Shown piece by piece: positions 7,334 through 17,077 of a DNA stretch of 49,476 nucleotides; within the stretch, counting starts at the first letter, position 1; each line of letters opens with the position of its first letter. Made by a program: the position numbers and the translations under genes. The notes below the pieces were generated by a model, which was given only the letters and a program-made list of their open reading frames with translations, was not told where the DNA came from and did no database searches. This DNA is from Carideicomes alvinocaridis (GTDB lineage Bacteria > Pseudomonadota > Alphaproteobacteria > Rhodobacterales > Rhodobacteraceae): positions 1 to 49,476 of the forward strand of contig SRJI02000034.1 of NCBI GenBank assembly GCA_005473895.2, read 5' to 3'.

Positions 7334-8711
7334 ACAGGACGCAGCCGCCGACGCTTACGCGAGCTTCTTCGAAAGGCTCCCGACGGCGGCGATGATCGTG
7401 GACCGCGACTGCACGGTCCTTGCCGCCAACGCCGCCTTGCGACGGCAGGTCGAGCGTAGGGGCGGTCACGGCATTCGACCGCCATGCACCCTCGCCCAGA
7501 TCTTCGCAGGGGGACTGCCGCAAATCTGTTCCGACCTCCGGGCTGTCGCCTCTTCCGGCGGGCGGCTGAACCTGGCCGTGGTCGGTGACGCCGCGGCGAG
7601 CGCCGGCGCCCATGGCTCTCCGACCCCCAGCGGTCCGACACCTCCCAGCCCGAAGACCGGCGGCGCGATCCCGGGTGGCTCAACCCACGACAGTCCCAAC
7701 CTCGGCCACGCGGCTTCCGGCGAACCCGTCCCCGGCGGCCCGATCCCTGCCGACCCGGTGGCCGGTGGCGCGACCCCCGGCAGCACACTCCCTTCCGCCC
7801 CGATCCCCGGCGGCCCGGCCCCTGTCAGCCGCGGCGCAGGCGGCCTGACCTTCCGGGTCACCCCGGCCCGCCGGACAAAGGCCGGCCCGGTGCGGTACAT
7901 GCTGGTCCAGGATACCGCCCGCCCCAGCACGCAGGCCTTCGCGGACCTCAATCTCAAGATGCGGGACGCCAACGAGGAGGCTGCCCGCCAGCGGCGGCTC
8001 TATCACGGGCTGCAGGAGACATATCGCGAGCTGGAACAGTTCAGCTATGCCGCGGCCCACGACCTGAAGGCGCCCCTGCGCAACATCTCCCTCCTCCTCG
8101 GTTTCCTGAAGGAGGATCACGGCGCCGACCTGCCTCCCCCGGCGCTCGAGATGGTGGAGGAGGCCGGTGGCGCGGCACGGCGCCTGCAATCCCTGATCGA
8201 TGCGCTGCTTGGCCATGCCCGCCTGGGAACGGAGGCGCTGAACCGCGTCCCCACCGACCTGGACGAGATGCTGGACGGGGTGGCCGCGCATCTGGCCGCC
8301 AACCTGGCGGAGGCCGGGGGCCAGCTGTGCCGCGCGGGCCGGCTCGGCGTCGTCATGGCGGACCGCAAGCTGCTCAACCAGTTGCTGGAAAACCTGGTGG
8401 GGAACGCGCTGAAATATTGCGCGCCGGATCGCCCGCCCCGCATCACCGTCAGCTACGAGCTGCCGGAGGGCGGCCGCGCGACCCTGCGGATCCGCGATAA
8501 CGGCATCGGCTTCGACCCCGCCGAGAGCGAGACGATCTTCACCCCCTTCCAGCGCCTGCACAGCAAACCCGGGGTCGAGGGCAGCGGCATCGGCCTGGCC
8601 ACCTGTCGCAACATCTGCAACCGCCATGGCTGGACGCTCGGCGCCTCGGGCGTGCCGGGCGAGGGCGCCACCTTTTCCATCTCCGGGCTGGAACCCGCCC
8701 CGGACGCCTGA
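7317..8711 (+). CDS. Sensor histidine kinase with PAS-like N-terminus and Gly/Pro-rich linker
   Basis: A 464-residue cytoplasmic kinase. Residues about 12-45 (ASFFERLPTAAMIVDRD and following) look PAS-like. Residues about 96-178 are a low-complexity Pro/Gly/Ser linker with repeated PGG units. A coiled segment leads to the phosphoacceptor His248 in AAAHDLKAPLRN. The ATPase boxes follow: NQLLENLVGNALKYC (N), RIRDNGIGFDP (G1), IFTPFQRLH (F) and GSGIGLATCRNI (G2). No membrane segment is seen. I propose the TTG start at 7317, after GACGAAGG and overlapping the MoD1 gene; ATG 7389 would cut into the PAS-like part. No response regulator is in the window. Confidence 0.88.
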   Translation: MSISVEQDAAADAYASFFERLPTAAMIVDRDCTVLAANAALRRQVERRGGHGIRPPCTLAQIFAGGLPQICSDLRAVASSGGRLNLAVVGDAAASAGAHGSPTPSGPTPPSPKTGGAIPGGSTHDSPNLGHAASGEPVPGGPIPADPVAGGATPGSTLPSAPIPGGPAPVSRGAGGLTFRVTPARRTKAGPVRYMLVQDTARPSTQAFADLNLKMRDANEEAARQRRLYHGLQETYRELEQFSYAAAHDLKAPLRNISLLLGFLKEDHGADLPPPALEMVEEAGGAARRLQSLIDALLGHARLGTEALNRVPTDLDEMLDGVAAHLAANLAEAGGQLCRAGRLGVVMADRKLLNQLLENLVGNALKYCAPDRPPRITVSYELPEGGRATLRIRDNGIGFDPAESETIFTPFQRLHSKPGVEGSGIGLATCRNICNRHGWTLGASGVPGEGATFSISGLEPAPDA

Positions 8712-8762
8712 GCGGCCGCTCCCCGAGCATTTTCTCGAAGCACCGGTTTTTCCACGGGGTCC

Positions 8763-8791
8763 TTTTCAAGAGGCCCGAAGAGGTGTATGGC
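8763..8791 (+). promoter_or_regulatory. Possible promoter of pnp
   Basis: TTTTCA (8763-8768), a 17-base spacer and TATGGC (8786-8791) lie in the 210-base gap upstream of pnp. A GGCGGC/GCCGCC stem-loop (8851-8868) follows in the putative leader. The match to consensus is modest. It would allow pnp expression independent of the kinase gene. Confidence 0.33.
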
Positions 8792-8921
8792 CGCACAATC
8801 TGAGACGCGGCGCCCGGACCCCGGCGCTCGAGTGGAATGATAGAGGGGTCGGCGGCAATGGGGCCGCCACGCAAACGGGAGACCCGGAGGGCCGGGAGTG
8901 CTCCCTCATAGGATACGCTTG

Positions 8922-11054
<2,133 letters not shown>

Positions 11055-11080
11055 TCCGGCCCCTCACCTCGCGACACTCG

Positions 11081-11114
11081 AAAGGCCCCGGTGGAAACGC
11101 CGGGGCCTTTTTCA
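11081..11114 (+). terminator. Intrinsic terminator after pnp
   Basis: AAAGGCCCCGG (11081-11091) pairs perfectly with CCGGGGCCTTT (11100-11110), eight-base loop, continuing into a T-run. Confidence 0.92.
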
Positions 11115-11127
11115 TGCGGGCGGGGCG

Positions 11128-11661
11128 TCACGTGCCGGGGTGGAAATCCCGCGGATGACACCCTTCGGCGATCACCGCGGCGATCAGGTTGAAGCTGCCG
11201 GTCTCCCCCTGCTCGGCCAGCCATTTTTCCTGGAGCCGGTAGGCGGGCAGCTCCTGCTGGCCCGCGCAGACCCAGTGCCGCGCGGTCTGCTGCCGGTGGT
11301 GCGTCAGTTCGTGCAGCAGAACGGACACGTCCTGCGCCTCGCGCGGCGACCAGGGGCGGATCAGGTAGATGGTGCGCTCCTCGGGCTGGTAGAGCCCGCG
11401 CAGGCCCTCGGGGTCGCGAGCGGCCGGGGCGGCGAGCGCCAGCGCGCGGGCCCGGCTGACCTGCATGATCCGAACGTCTGCGTCGCGCCTCGGATAGGCG
11501 CTGTTCCGGTCGAGCCAATCGTCGAGCGTTTCGCGCAGGCCAGCCATATCCGGGGCGGAGGACCAGTCGCCCGGCTCTGCCCGCAGGGGCGCGGCGCCGA
11601 AACACAGGGCGACAAGAAGCGGCAGGGCTCCCGCGGGCGGAAGCCACGTTGAACGAGGCAT
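11128..11661 (-). CDS. Secreted DUF6647-like protein with HExxH motif
   Basis: A 177-residue protein with a signal peptide (about residues 1-28, LLVALCFGAAPLRA) and a HELTHH motif, the HExxH zinc-binding signature of metallopeptidases. YLIRPWSPREAQDVSVLLHE precedes the motif, and GCHPRDFHPGT forms the C-terminus. Membership of the DUF6647 family is my recollection of the pattern. A periplasmic or exported zinc-dependent function is plausible but peptidase activity is unproven. I chose ATG 11661 because it begins the signal peptide; longer frames upstream lack sense. It is divergent from a LysR regulator, 106 bases away. Confidence 0.75.
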   Translation of the reverse strand: MPRSTWLPPAGALPLLVALCFGAAPLRAEPGDWSSAPDMAGLRETLDDWLDRNSAYPRRDADVRIMQVSRARALALAAPAARDPEGLRGLYQPEERTIYLIRPWSPREAQDVSVLLHELTHHRQQTARHWVCAGQQELPAYRLQEKWLAEQGETGSFNLIAAVIAEGCHPRDFHPGT

Positions 11662-11767
11662 GATCGCTCTCCGTGCGTTTTGGAAAAGGACGGTCTTATG
11701 ATAAGATGACCCTGCGTCAGCGCCTAAAGACCATTTCTCACCTCCGGATGAGCAGGATTCACCCGCG

Positions 11768-12688
11768 ATGCACCGTCGGCTCCCCCCGTTCTCCGCCATC
11801 CGCGCCTTCGAGGCGGCCGCCCGTCACCTGAGCTTCAAGGCCGCGGCCGAGGAGCTGTGCCTCAGCCCCTCCGCGGTCAGCCATGCTGTCCGCGCGCTGG
11901 AGGACCATCTCGGCCGGCAGCTTTTCCTGCGCGGCGGCAACCGGCTGGCCCTGACCTGGTCCGGGGAGGCCTACCTGAAGGACCTGAGCGGCCTGCTCGA
12001 CGGGCTGGAGCAGGCGACCAGCCGCGTCGGCGCCGCCCGGCCGCGCAGGACGCTGCGGGTGCTGTCCACGCCCGCCTTCGCCGCCCGCTGGCTGGTGCCC
12101 CGGCTGGACCGGTTCGATGCGGGGGTGGAGATCAGCATCAGGACATCGGACGGCGCGCCCTCGACGGATTTCGCGCGGAACGGAGCGGACGTGGTGCTGC
12201 ACTGGGGCGATGCCCCGGTGCGCGGCGTGACCGTGCGCCCGATGATGGAATCCGCGCGCTACCCGGTGGTCAGCCCCTCCTTTCGCGACCGTCACGGGAT
12301 CGCTGTGCCCGCGGACCTGACGCGGCACCGGCTGCTCCACGACGAGGTCATGGATGCCTGGGCCGACTGGTTCCGCCTGGCTGGTGTCACTCCACCGGAG
12401 CTGCCGCAAGGGCCGCGGCTGGCCCATTGCGAACTGACCATGACCGCGGCGGAACAGGGCCAGGGCGTCGCGCTGGCCTATGACGCGATGGCGCGCTCGT
12501 CGCTGGCCGATGGCCGGCTGGTCCGGCTGTTCGACACGGAAACGCTGCCCATCGCGATCTATTCGGTCGCCTATCCGGACGAGCGGGCCGAGGATCCTGT
12601 CATCAAGGCCTTCAGCGCCTGGATGTTCGACGAGGTCGCGGCAGAGGGCACGGCGATCCAGCCGCAGCGGCTGCACGCCACGGCCTGA
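11768..12688 (+). CDS. LysR-family transcriptional regulator (GcvA-like)
   Basis: A 306-residue regulator. Residues 1-65 are the winged HTH: LPPFSAIRAFEAAARHLSF, AAEELCLSPSAVSHAVRALE, then LGRQLFLR. A PBP2-type ligand-binding domain follows, with LRVLSTPAFAARWLVPRL typical of the GcvA subgroup. The effector is unknown. It is divergent from the HExxH protein and convergent (four bases) with the deacylase, so either may be a target. LysR proteins usually control the divergent gene, here the secreted HExxH protein. Confidence 0.92.
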   Translation: MHRRLPPFSAIRAFEAAARHLSFKAAAEELCLSPSAVSHAVRALEDHLGRQLFLRGGNRLALTWSGEAYLKDLSGLLDGLEQATSRVGAARPRRTLRVLSTPAFAARWLVPRLDRFDAGVEISIRTSDGAPSTDFARNGADVVLHWGDAPVRGVTVRPMMESARYPVVSPSFRDRHGIAVPADLTRHRLLHDEVMDAWADWFRLAGVTPPELPQGPRLAHCELTMTAAEQGQGVALAYDAMARSSLADGRLVRLFDTETLPIAIYSVAYPDERAEDPVIKAFSAWMFDEVAAEGTAIQPQRLHATA

Positions 12689-12692
12689 GCCG

Positions 12693-13739
12693 TCAGATGA
12701 TCTCGTCCTCGTCGAACAGCCGCTCCGCCTCGGTCATGTCGGCGTGACGCTCCATCGCGGCCTCGGCGCGGGCGGTCTGGGGCATCGCGGCCACGTGGAA
12801 CAGCGCATCGCCCTCGTTCACCACCGGCAGGTTCGTGCGGCCGATCACGATGCCGTCGGATTCGGCCCGCACCTCGGCCTCGTTCTCGCCGAACGGGTCC
12901 GAGATCACGCCCATCACCGCGCCCTTCTCCACCACGTCGCCGGTGCCCTTCCACGCCCGGAGCAGCCCGCCCGAAGGCGCCCGCGCCCAGGCGGTGTTGC
13001 GGCACAGCAGGCTTTCGCCGCGCAGCTTCGGCACGCCGCGGGCGCCCAGCATCCCAAGGCTCTGCATCACCCGCAGGATGCCCGACACCCCCGTCCGCGC
13101 CGCGTATTCGTCAAAGCGCAGCCCCTCGCCCGCCTCGTAGAGCAGGATGTCGACGCCCGCATCTTGCCCCGCCGCGCGCAGCGACCCCTCGCGCAGCTTG
13201 GAGGTGACCATCACCGGTGCCCCGAAGGCGCGGCCCAGCTCTTCCAGCCGGGGCACGCCGGGGGTCAGGCGGATCTGCGGCAGGTTGGTGCGCTGGATCG
13301 CCGCCGAATGCAGGTCGATCCCCACGTCCGAGCGTTTCACCACGTCATCCATGAAGTGATAGGCCAGCCGCGCCGCCAGCGACCCGTCGGGGTGGCCGGG
13401 GAAACAGCGGTTCAGGTCGCGCCGGTCGGGAAGATAGCGCGACTGGTTGAGAAAGCCGAACGTGTTGACGATGGGCACCGCCAGCAGCGTCCCGGCCAGG
13501 TGGTCGATCGGCTTGGCCCGCAGCAGGCGGCGCACGATCTCGGCCCCGATCACCTCGTCGCCGTGGATCGCGGCGGAGACGAACATCACCGGCCCGGGGC
13601 GGCGGCCATGGACCACGTGGACCGACATGTTGACCGGCGTGTGATCGCTCAGCTTGCTGATCCGCAGGTCGACCGTGCGCCGTTGCCCCGGCGCGACGCT
13701 GTTGCCGCCGATGGTGAAGGGGGCGCGTTGACCCGTCAT
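12693..13739 (-). CDS. Succinylglutamate desuccinylase/aspartoacylase-family deacylase
   Basis: A 348-residue zinc hydrolase of the AstE/AspA (M14-like) family, which cleaves N-acyl groups from amino acids or related compounds. Zinc ligands His59 and Glu62 are in AAIHGDEVIG, and the third is in DVGIDLHSAA. The C-terminal 75 residues form a biotinyl/lipoyl-like barrel (GDVVEKGAVMGVIS and ESDGIVIGR), as in larger family members. I chose ATG 13739 because the family domain begins soon after it. A specific substrate cannot be told from sequence. It stands alone, convergent with the LysR gene. Confidence 0.9.
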   Translation of the reverse strand: MTGQRAPFTIGGNSVAPGQRRTVDLRISKLSDHTPVNMSVHVVHGRRPGPVMFVSAAIHGDEVIGAEIVRRLLRAKPIDHLAGTLLAVPIVNTFGFLNQSRYLPDRRDLNRCFPGHPDGSLAARLAYHFMDDVVKRSDVGIDLHSAAIQRTNLPQIRLTPGVPRLEELGRAFGAPVMVTSKLREGSLRAAGQDAGVDILLYEAGEGLRFDEYAARTGVSGILRVMQSLGMLGARGVPKLRGESLLCRNTAWARAPSGGLLRAWKGTGDVVEKGAVMGVISDPFGENEAEVRAESDGIVIGRTNLPVVNEGDALFHVAAMPQTARAEAAMERHADMTEAERLFDEDEII

Positions 13740-13806
13740 CTGCCCGTCCCGGTGCCTGTCATGCCCGTTCCGTAGGCCATCGGGCCGGGGCAAGTCCAGC
13801 GCGCAG

Positions 13807-13836
13807 AAAAAAGGGCCCCGACAATGCGGGGCCCTT
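13807..13836 (-). terminator. Intrinsic terminator after the peroxiredoxin gene
   Basis: Read on the minus strand, AAGGGCCCCG pairs with CGGGGCCCTT and runs into TTTTTT (complement of the A-run at 13807-13812). It ends the peroxiredoxin transcript before the deacylase gene. Confidence 0.9.
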
Positions 13837-13856
13837 CCCTGTCCGATGCCGCCGGC

Positions 13857-14510
13857 TCAGCCGGGCAGCTTGGTCTTGCGCAGGTAGGGGAAGACCGTCT
13901 CGAATTCCCCGTACTTCTTCTTCGCGTCCTCGTCGCTGACCGAGGTCGGGATGATCACGTCGTCGCCCACGTTCCAGTTGGCGGGGACGGCCACGCCTTC
14001 CTTGGCCGCGGTCTGCAGCCCGTCGAGCGCGCGCAGCACCTCGGCAAAGTTGCGGCCCACATTCATCGGGTAGGTCATGGACAGCTTCAGCTTCTTGTCC
14101 GGCCCGATGATGAAGACCGAGCGCACGGTCGCGCTGTCATTCGGCGTCGCGTTGTCGGGCAGGTAGGCCTCCGCGGGCAGCATGTCGAACTGCTTGGCGA
14201 CCGCCAGGTCCTTGTCGGCGATGATCGGGAAACCGGCGCCGGTGCCGGCATAGGATTCGATGTCGCCCTTCCACTTCTTGTGGTCCTCGACCCCGTCCAC
14301 CGAGATGCCGATCACCTTGGTGCCGCGCTTGGCCCATTCGTCGGCCAGCTGCGCGACGGCGCCGAATTCCGTGGTGCAGACGGGGGTGAAGTCCTTCGGG
14401 TGCGAGAACAGGATCGCCCAGCTGTCGCCGATCCAGTCGTGGAACTGGATCGTCCCCTGATCCGTCTCGGCAGAGAAGTTCGGGACCGTGTCGTTGATGC
14501 GAAGGCCCAT
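13857..14510 (-). CDS. 1-Cys peroxiredoxin (Prx6 family)
   Basis: A 217-residue AhpC/TSA-fold peroxidase. The peroxidatic Cys45 lies in SHPKDFTPVCTTEFG; the PVCTTE form and the long C-terminus (FETVFPYLRKTKLPG) mark the 1-Cys Prx6 class. No resolving cysteine is visible. It reduces hydrogen peroxide and organic peroxides in the cytoplasm. GAAAGGAGGGCGTC directly precedes the ATG, a very strong ribosome-binding site consistent with high expression. It is monocistronic, with its own promoter and terminator, divergent from an aldehyde dehydrogenase. Confidence 0.95.
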   Translation of the reverse strand: MGLRINDTVPNFSAETDQGTIQFHDWIGDSWAILFSHPKDFTPVCTTEFGAVAQLADEWAKRGTKVIGISVDGVEDHKKWKGDIESYAGTGAGFPIIADKDLAVAKQFDMLPAEAYLPDNATPNDSATVRSVFIIGPDKKLKLSMTYPMNVGRNFAEVLRALDGLQTAAKEGVAVPANWNVGDDVIIPTSVSDEDAKKKYGEFETVFPYLRKTKLPG

Positions 14511-14543
14511 GACGCCCTCCTTTCGTTAGGTTGCCTCGGGAAG

Positions 14544-14572
14544 GATATAACGTCGTACCGCCCGAGTTGAAG
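14544..14572 (-). promoter_or_regulatory. Putative promoter of the peroxiredoxin gene
   Basis: On the minus strand CTTCAA (14567-14572), a 17-base spacer and TATATC (14544-14549) precede the gene by about 35 bases. The -10 is good and the -35 is weak. Confidence 0.4.
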
Positions 14573-14634
14573 CCCCGGCTTGCAGGCCCCATTGGGGAAT
14601 GACAGAGTGCGCGCAACGAATTGGAGGATGTCCC

Positions 14635-16086
14635 ATGATCGAGAAACGTCAGTTCTACATCAACGGGGAATGGGTCGATCCGGCCACCCCGAACGACCAC
14701 CAGGTGATCAACCCGACGACCGAGGAACCCTGCGCGACCATCTCGCTGGGCAGCCAGGCGGACGTGGACAAGGCCGTCGCGGCGGCCAAGGCGGCCTTCC
14801 CCGCATGGGCGGCCACCAAGCCCGAAGAGCGGATCGCACTGCTCGAGAAATTCCTCGAGATCTACAAGGCCCGCTCGGAAGAGATGGCGCAGGCGATCTC
14901 GACCGAGATGGGCGCGCCGATCGACCTGGCCCGCTCTGCCCAATGGGGCGCGGGCTATGGCCACATGAAGAACTTCGTGAAGGCCGCCAAGGACTTCGAG
15001 TTCACCCGGCCGCTGGGCGACCATGCCCCCGATGACCGCATCATCTACGAGCCGGTCGGCGTCACCGCGCTGATCACGCCGTGGAACTGGCCGATGAACC
15101 AGGTCACGCTCAAGGTCGGCGCCGCCGTGGTCGCGGGCTGCACCATGGTGCTGAAGCCGTCGGAGGAAAGCCCGCTCAACGCCATGCTCTTCGCCGAGAT
15201 GATGGACGAGGCCGGCTTCCCGAAAGGGGTGTTCAACCTGGTCAACGGTGACGGCCAGGGCGTGGGCACGGCGCTTTCGGGTCACGAGGACGTGGACATG
15301 GTCAGCTTCACCGGCTCCACCCGCGCCGGCACCGCGATCTCCAAGAACGCGGCCGAGACGCTCAAGAAGGTCCACCTGGAGCTGGGCGGCAAGGGCGCGA
15401 ACCTGATCTTCGCCGATGCCGACGAGAAGGCCGTCAAGCGCGGCGTCATCAGCATGATGAGCAACTCGGGCCAGTCCTGCAACGCGCCCTCGCGGATGTT
15501 CGTCCAGGCCGAGATCTACGACAAGGCCGTCGAGGAAGCGGCCGAGGTCGCGTCCAAGGTCACCGTCGGCCCCGCCTCGGAAGAGGGCCGGCATATCGGG
15601 CCGGTCGTGAACGAGACCCAGTTCAACAAGATCCAGGACCTGATCCAGAAGGGCATCGACGAGGGCGCGCGGCTGGTCGCCGGCGGCACCGGGCGGCCCG
15701 ACGGGCTGAACCGCGGCTTCTTCGTCAAGCCGACGGTCTTTGCCGACGTCACCGACGACATGACCATCGCGCGCGAAGAGATCTTCGGCCCGGTGCTGTC
15801 GATCATGAAGTTCGAGACCGAGGAAGAGGCGGTGAAGCGCGCCAACGACACGGTCTACGGCCTGACCAACTACGTGCAGTCGCAGGACGGCGCGCGGCGC
15901 AACCGCCTGGCGCGGCAGCTGCGGTCCGGCATGGTCGAGATGAACGGCCAGTCGCGCGGCGCGGGCTCGCCCTTCGGCGGCATGAAACGCTCGGGCAACG
16001 GACGCGAAGGCGGCGTCTGGGGGATCGAGGATTTCTGCGAGGTCAAGGCGGTCTCGGGCTGGGATTCGGACGTCGAGCCGGTCTGA
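14635..16086 (+). CDS. NAD(P)-dependent aldehyde dehydrogenase
   Basis: A 483-residue ALDH-superfamily enzyme that oxidises an aldehyde to the acid. The visible motifs are TALITPWNWPMNQ, SFTGSTRAG, the general-base glutamate in ELGGKGAN and the catalytic cysteine in NSGQSCNAPSRM, then EEIFGPVLS. GGAGGA ends six bases before ATG 14635; the longer frame upstream has no family sequence. The aldehyde substrate is not determined by sequence alone. Divergent from peroxiredoxin, it stands as a single gene with its own terminator. Confidence 0.94.
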   Translation: MIEKRQFYINGEWVDPATPNDHQVINPTTEEPCATISLGSQADVDKAVAAAKAAFPAWAATKPEERIALLEKFLEIYKARSEEMAQAISTEMGAPIDLARSAQWGAGYGHMKNFVKAAKDFEFTRPLGDHAPDDRIIYEPVGVTALITPWNWPMNQVTLKVGAAVVAGCTMVLKPSEESPLNAMLFAEMMDEAGFPKGVFNLVNGDGQGVGTALSGHEDVDMVSFTGSTRAGTAISKNAAETLKKVHLELGGKGANLIFADADEKAVKRGVISMMSNSGQSCNAPSRMFVQAEIYDKAVEEAAEVASKVTVGPASEEGRHIGPVVNETQFNKIQDLIQKGIDEGARLVAGGTGRPDGLNRGFFVKPTVFADVTDDMTIAREEIFGPVLSIMKFETEEEAVKRANDTVYGLTNYVQSQDGARRNRLARQLRSGMVEMNGQSRGAGSPFGGMKRSGNGREGGVWGIEDFCEVKAVSGWDSDVEPV

Positions 16087-16110
16087 GCCATTCCGCCGGA
16101 GAACCAGGAA

Positions 16111-16141
16111 AACGCCCCGCCCACCCGGCGGGGCGTTTTTC
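16111..16141. terminator. Terminator between the aldehyde dehydrogenase and the XRE regulator
   Basis: AACGCCCCGCC (16111-16121) pairs with GGCGGGGCGTT (16127-16137), followed by TTTTT on the plus strand. It sits between convergent genes and could serve both. Confidence 0.9.
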
Positions 16142-16143
16142 GT

Positions 16144-16953
16144 TCAGAGCTGTTCGACTTCGAAGACCCAGGAGCCCGGCGTCATCTCGTTCGCCACCAG
16201 CCCGGCGATATGCGGATCGATCTCGTGCGGCTCGAACATCCCGCATTGCGCCAGGGCGCGGCGGGTATCAACGTTCTGACCCAGGTAGTCCAGCAGCACC
16301 CGCGACGCTGCCGGCTTGCGCCCGCGCTTGAGCGGCCCGCCCGTCTGGATCCCAAGCAGGTAGTCGATGCCGGCGCTGTAGGAGGGATAGAGCATCATCT
16401 GCGTGATCGACGAAGACAGCATGCACTCGTTCTCGACGACGTTGATGCGCTCGCCCAGGAAGAACGCCAGCCCCTCGTACTTGTGGACCTCCAGCGCACC
16501 GGCCGCCGTGCCCCGGCCCCGCTCCACGTTCTTCCAGACATAGTAGTCGTTCTGCCGGTACAGCACCGCGAAAGAGCGCATGATCAGCCCCGGCACGCTG
16601 TAGGAATAGAAATAGCGGAAATAGGCCCCGCAATACCGGTCGAGCGAGGCCGAGGCGAGCGACAGCCGCTTGAGCGTCGGTCCCAGGATCATCGCCTCGC
16701 CGTCGGTGCTGGGCCCGCGCCGCAACGAGATCTGTTCGGCAAAGCGCGACGGCTCCTGCAGGATCTCGGCCTCGGTCACGCCGAAGAAGTCGCAGATCCG
16801 CCGCATGTTGTGACGCGAGGGCCGGACGGTCCCGGCGAGATAGCGGTTGAATTGCTGCCGGTTGATCCCGATGCGCCGACAGACATGGGCGATCGAGGGA
16901 AACAGGCTGCAGGCATAGGCCAGGTTCTCGGGAAAGGGATCTGGGGTATTCAT
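16144..16953 (-). CDS. XRE-like HTH regulator, divergent from the hydrolase/ABC operon
   Basis: A 269-residue protein with an N-terminal lambda-repressor-type HTH (residues about 17-62: VCRRIGINRQQFNRYLAGT and FFGVTEAEIL). The remaining 200 residues include an aromatic-rich segment (CGAYFRYFYSYSVPG) and a beta-rich region with no domain I can name; they probably bind a ligand. Its gene is divergent from the CocE-type hydrolase and dipeptide-type ABC importer, 124 bases apart, so it probably controls that operon and itself. Comparable regulators occur in Rhodobacteraceae beside peptide ABC transporters, but the effector is unknown. Confidence 0.82.
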   Translation of the reverse strand: MNTPDPFPENLAYACSLFPSIAHVCRRIGINRQQFNRYLAGTVRPSRHNMRRICDFFGVTEAEILQEPSRFAEQISLRRGPSTDGEAMILGPTLKRLSLASASLDRYCGAYFRYFYSYSVPGLIMRSFAVLYRQNDYYVWKNVERGRGTAAGALEVHKYEGLAFFLGERINVVENECMLSSSITQMMLYPSYSAGIDYLLGIQTGGPLKRGRKPAASRVLLDYLGQNVDTRRALAQCGMFEPHEIDPHIAGLVANEMTPGSWVFEVEQL

Positions 16954-17077
16954 GTGCTTACGCTACCTGACGCACTCTGGTTGTCAATCTGCGCATGAGA
17001 GCGAAGTTGCGGTACGGTCTGCAAACGTGACAGGCTGCGCGCGGATGACAGAACACGACAAGACAAGAGGCGCCCGC

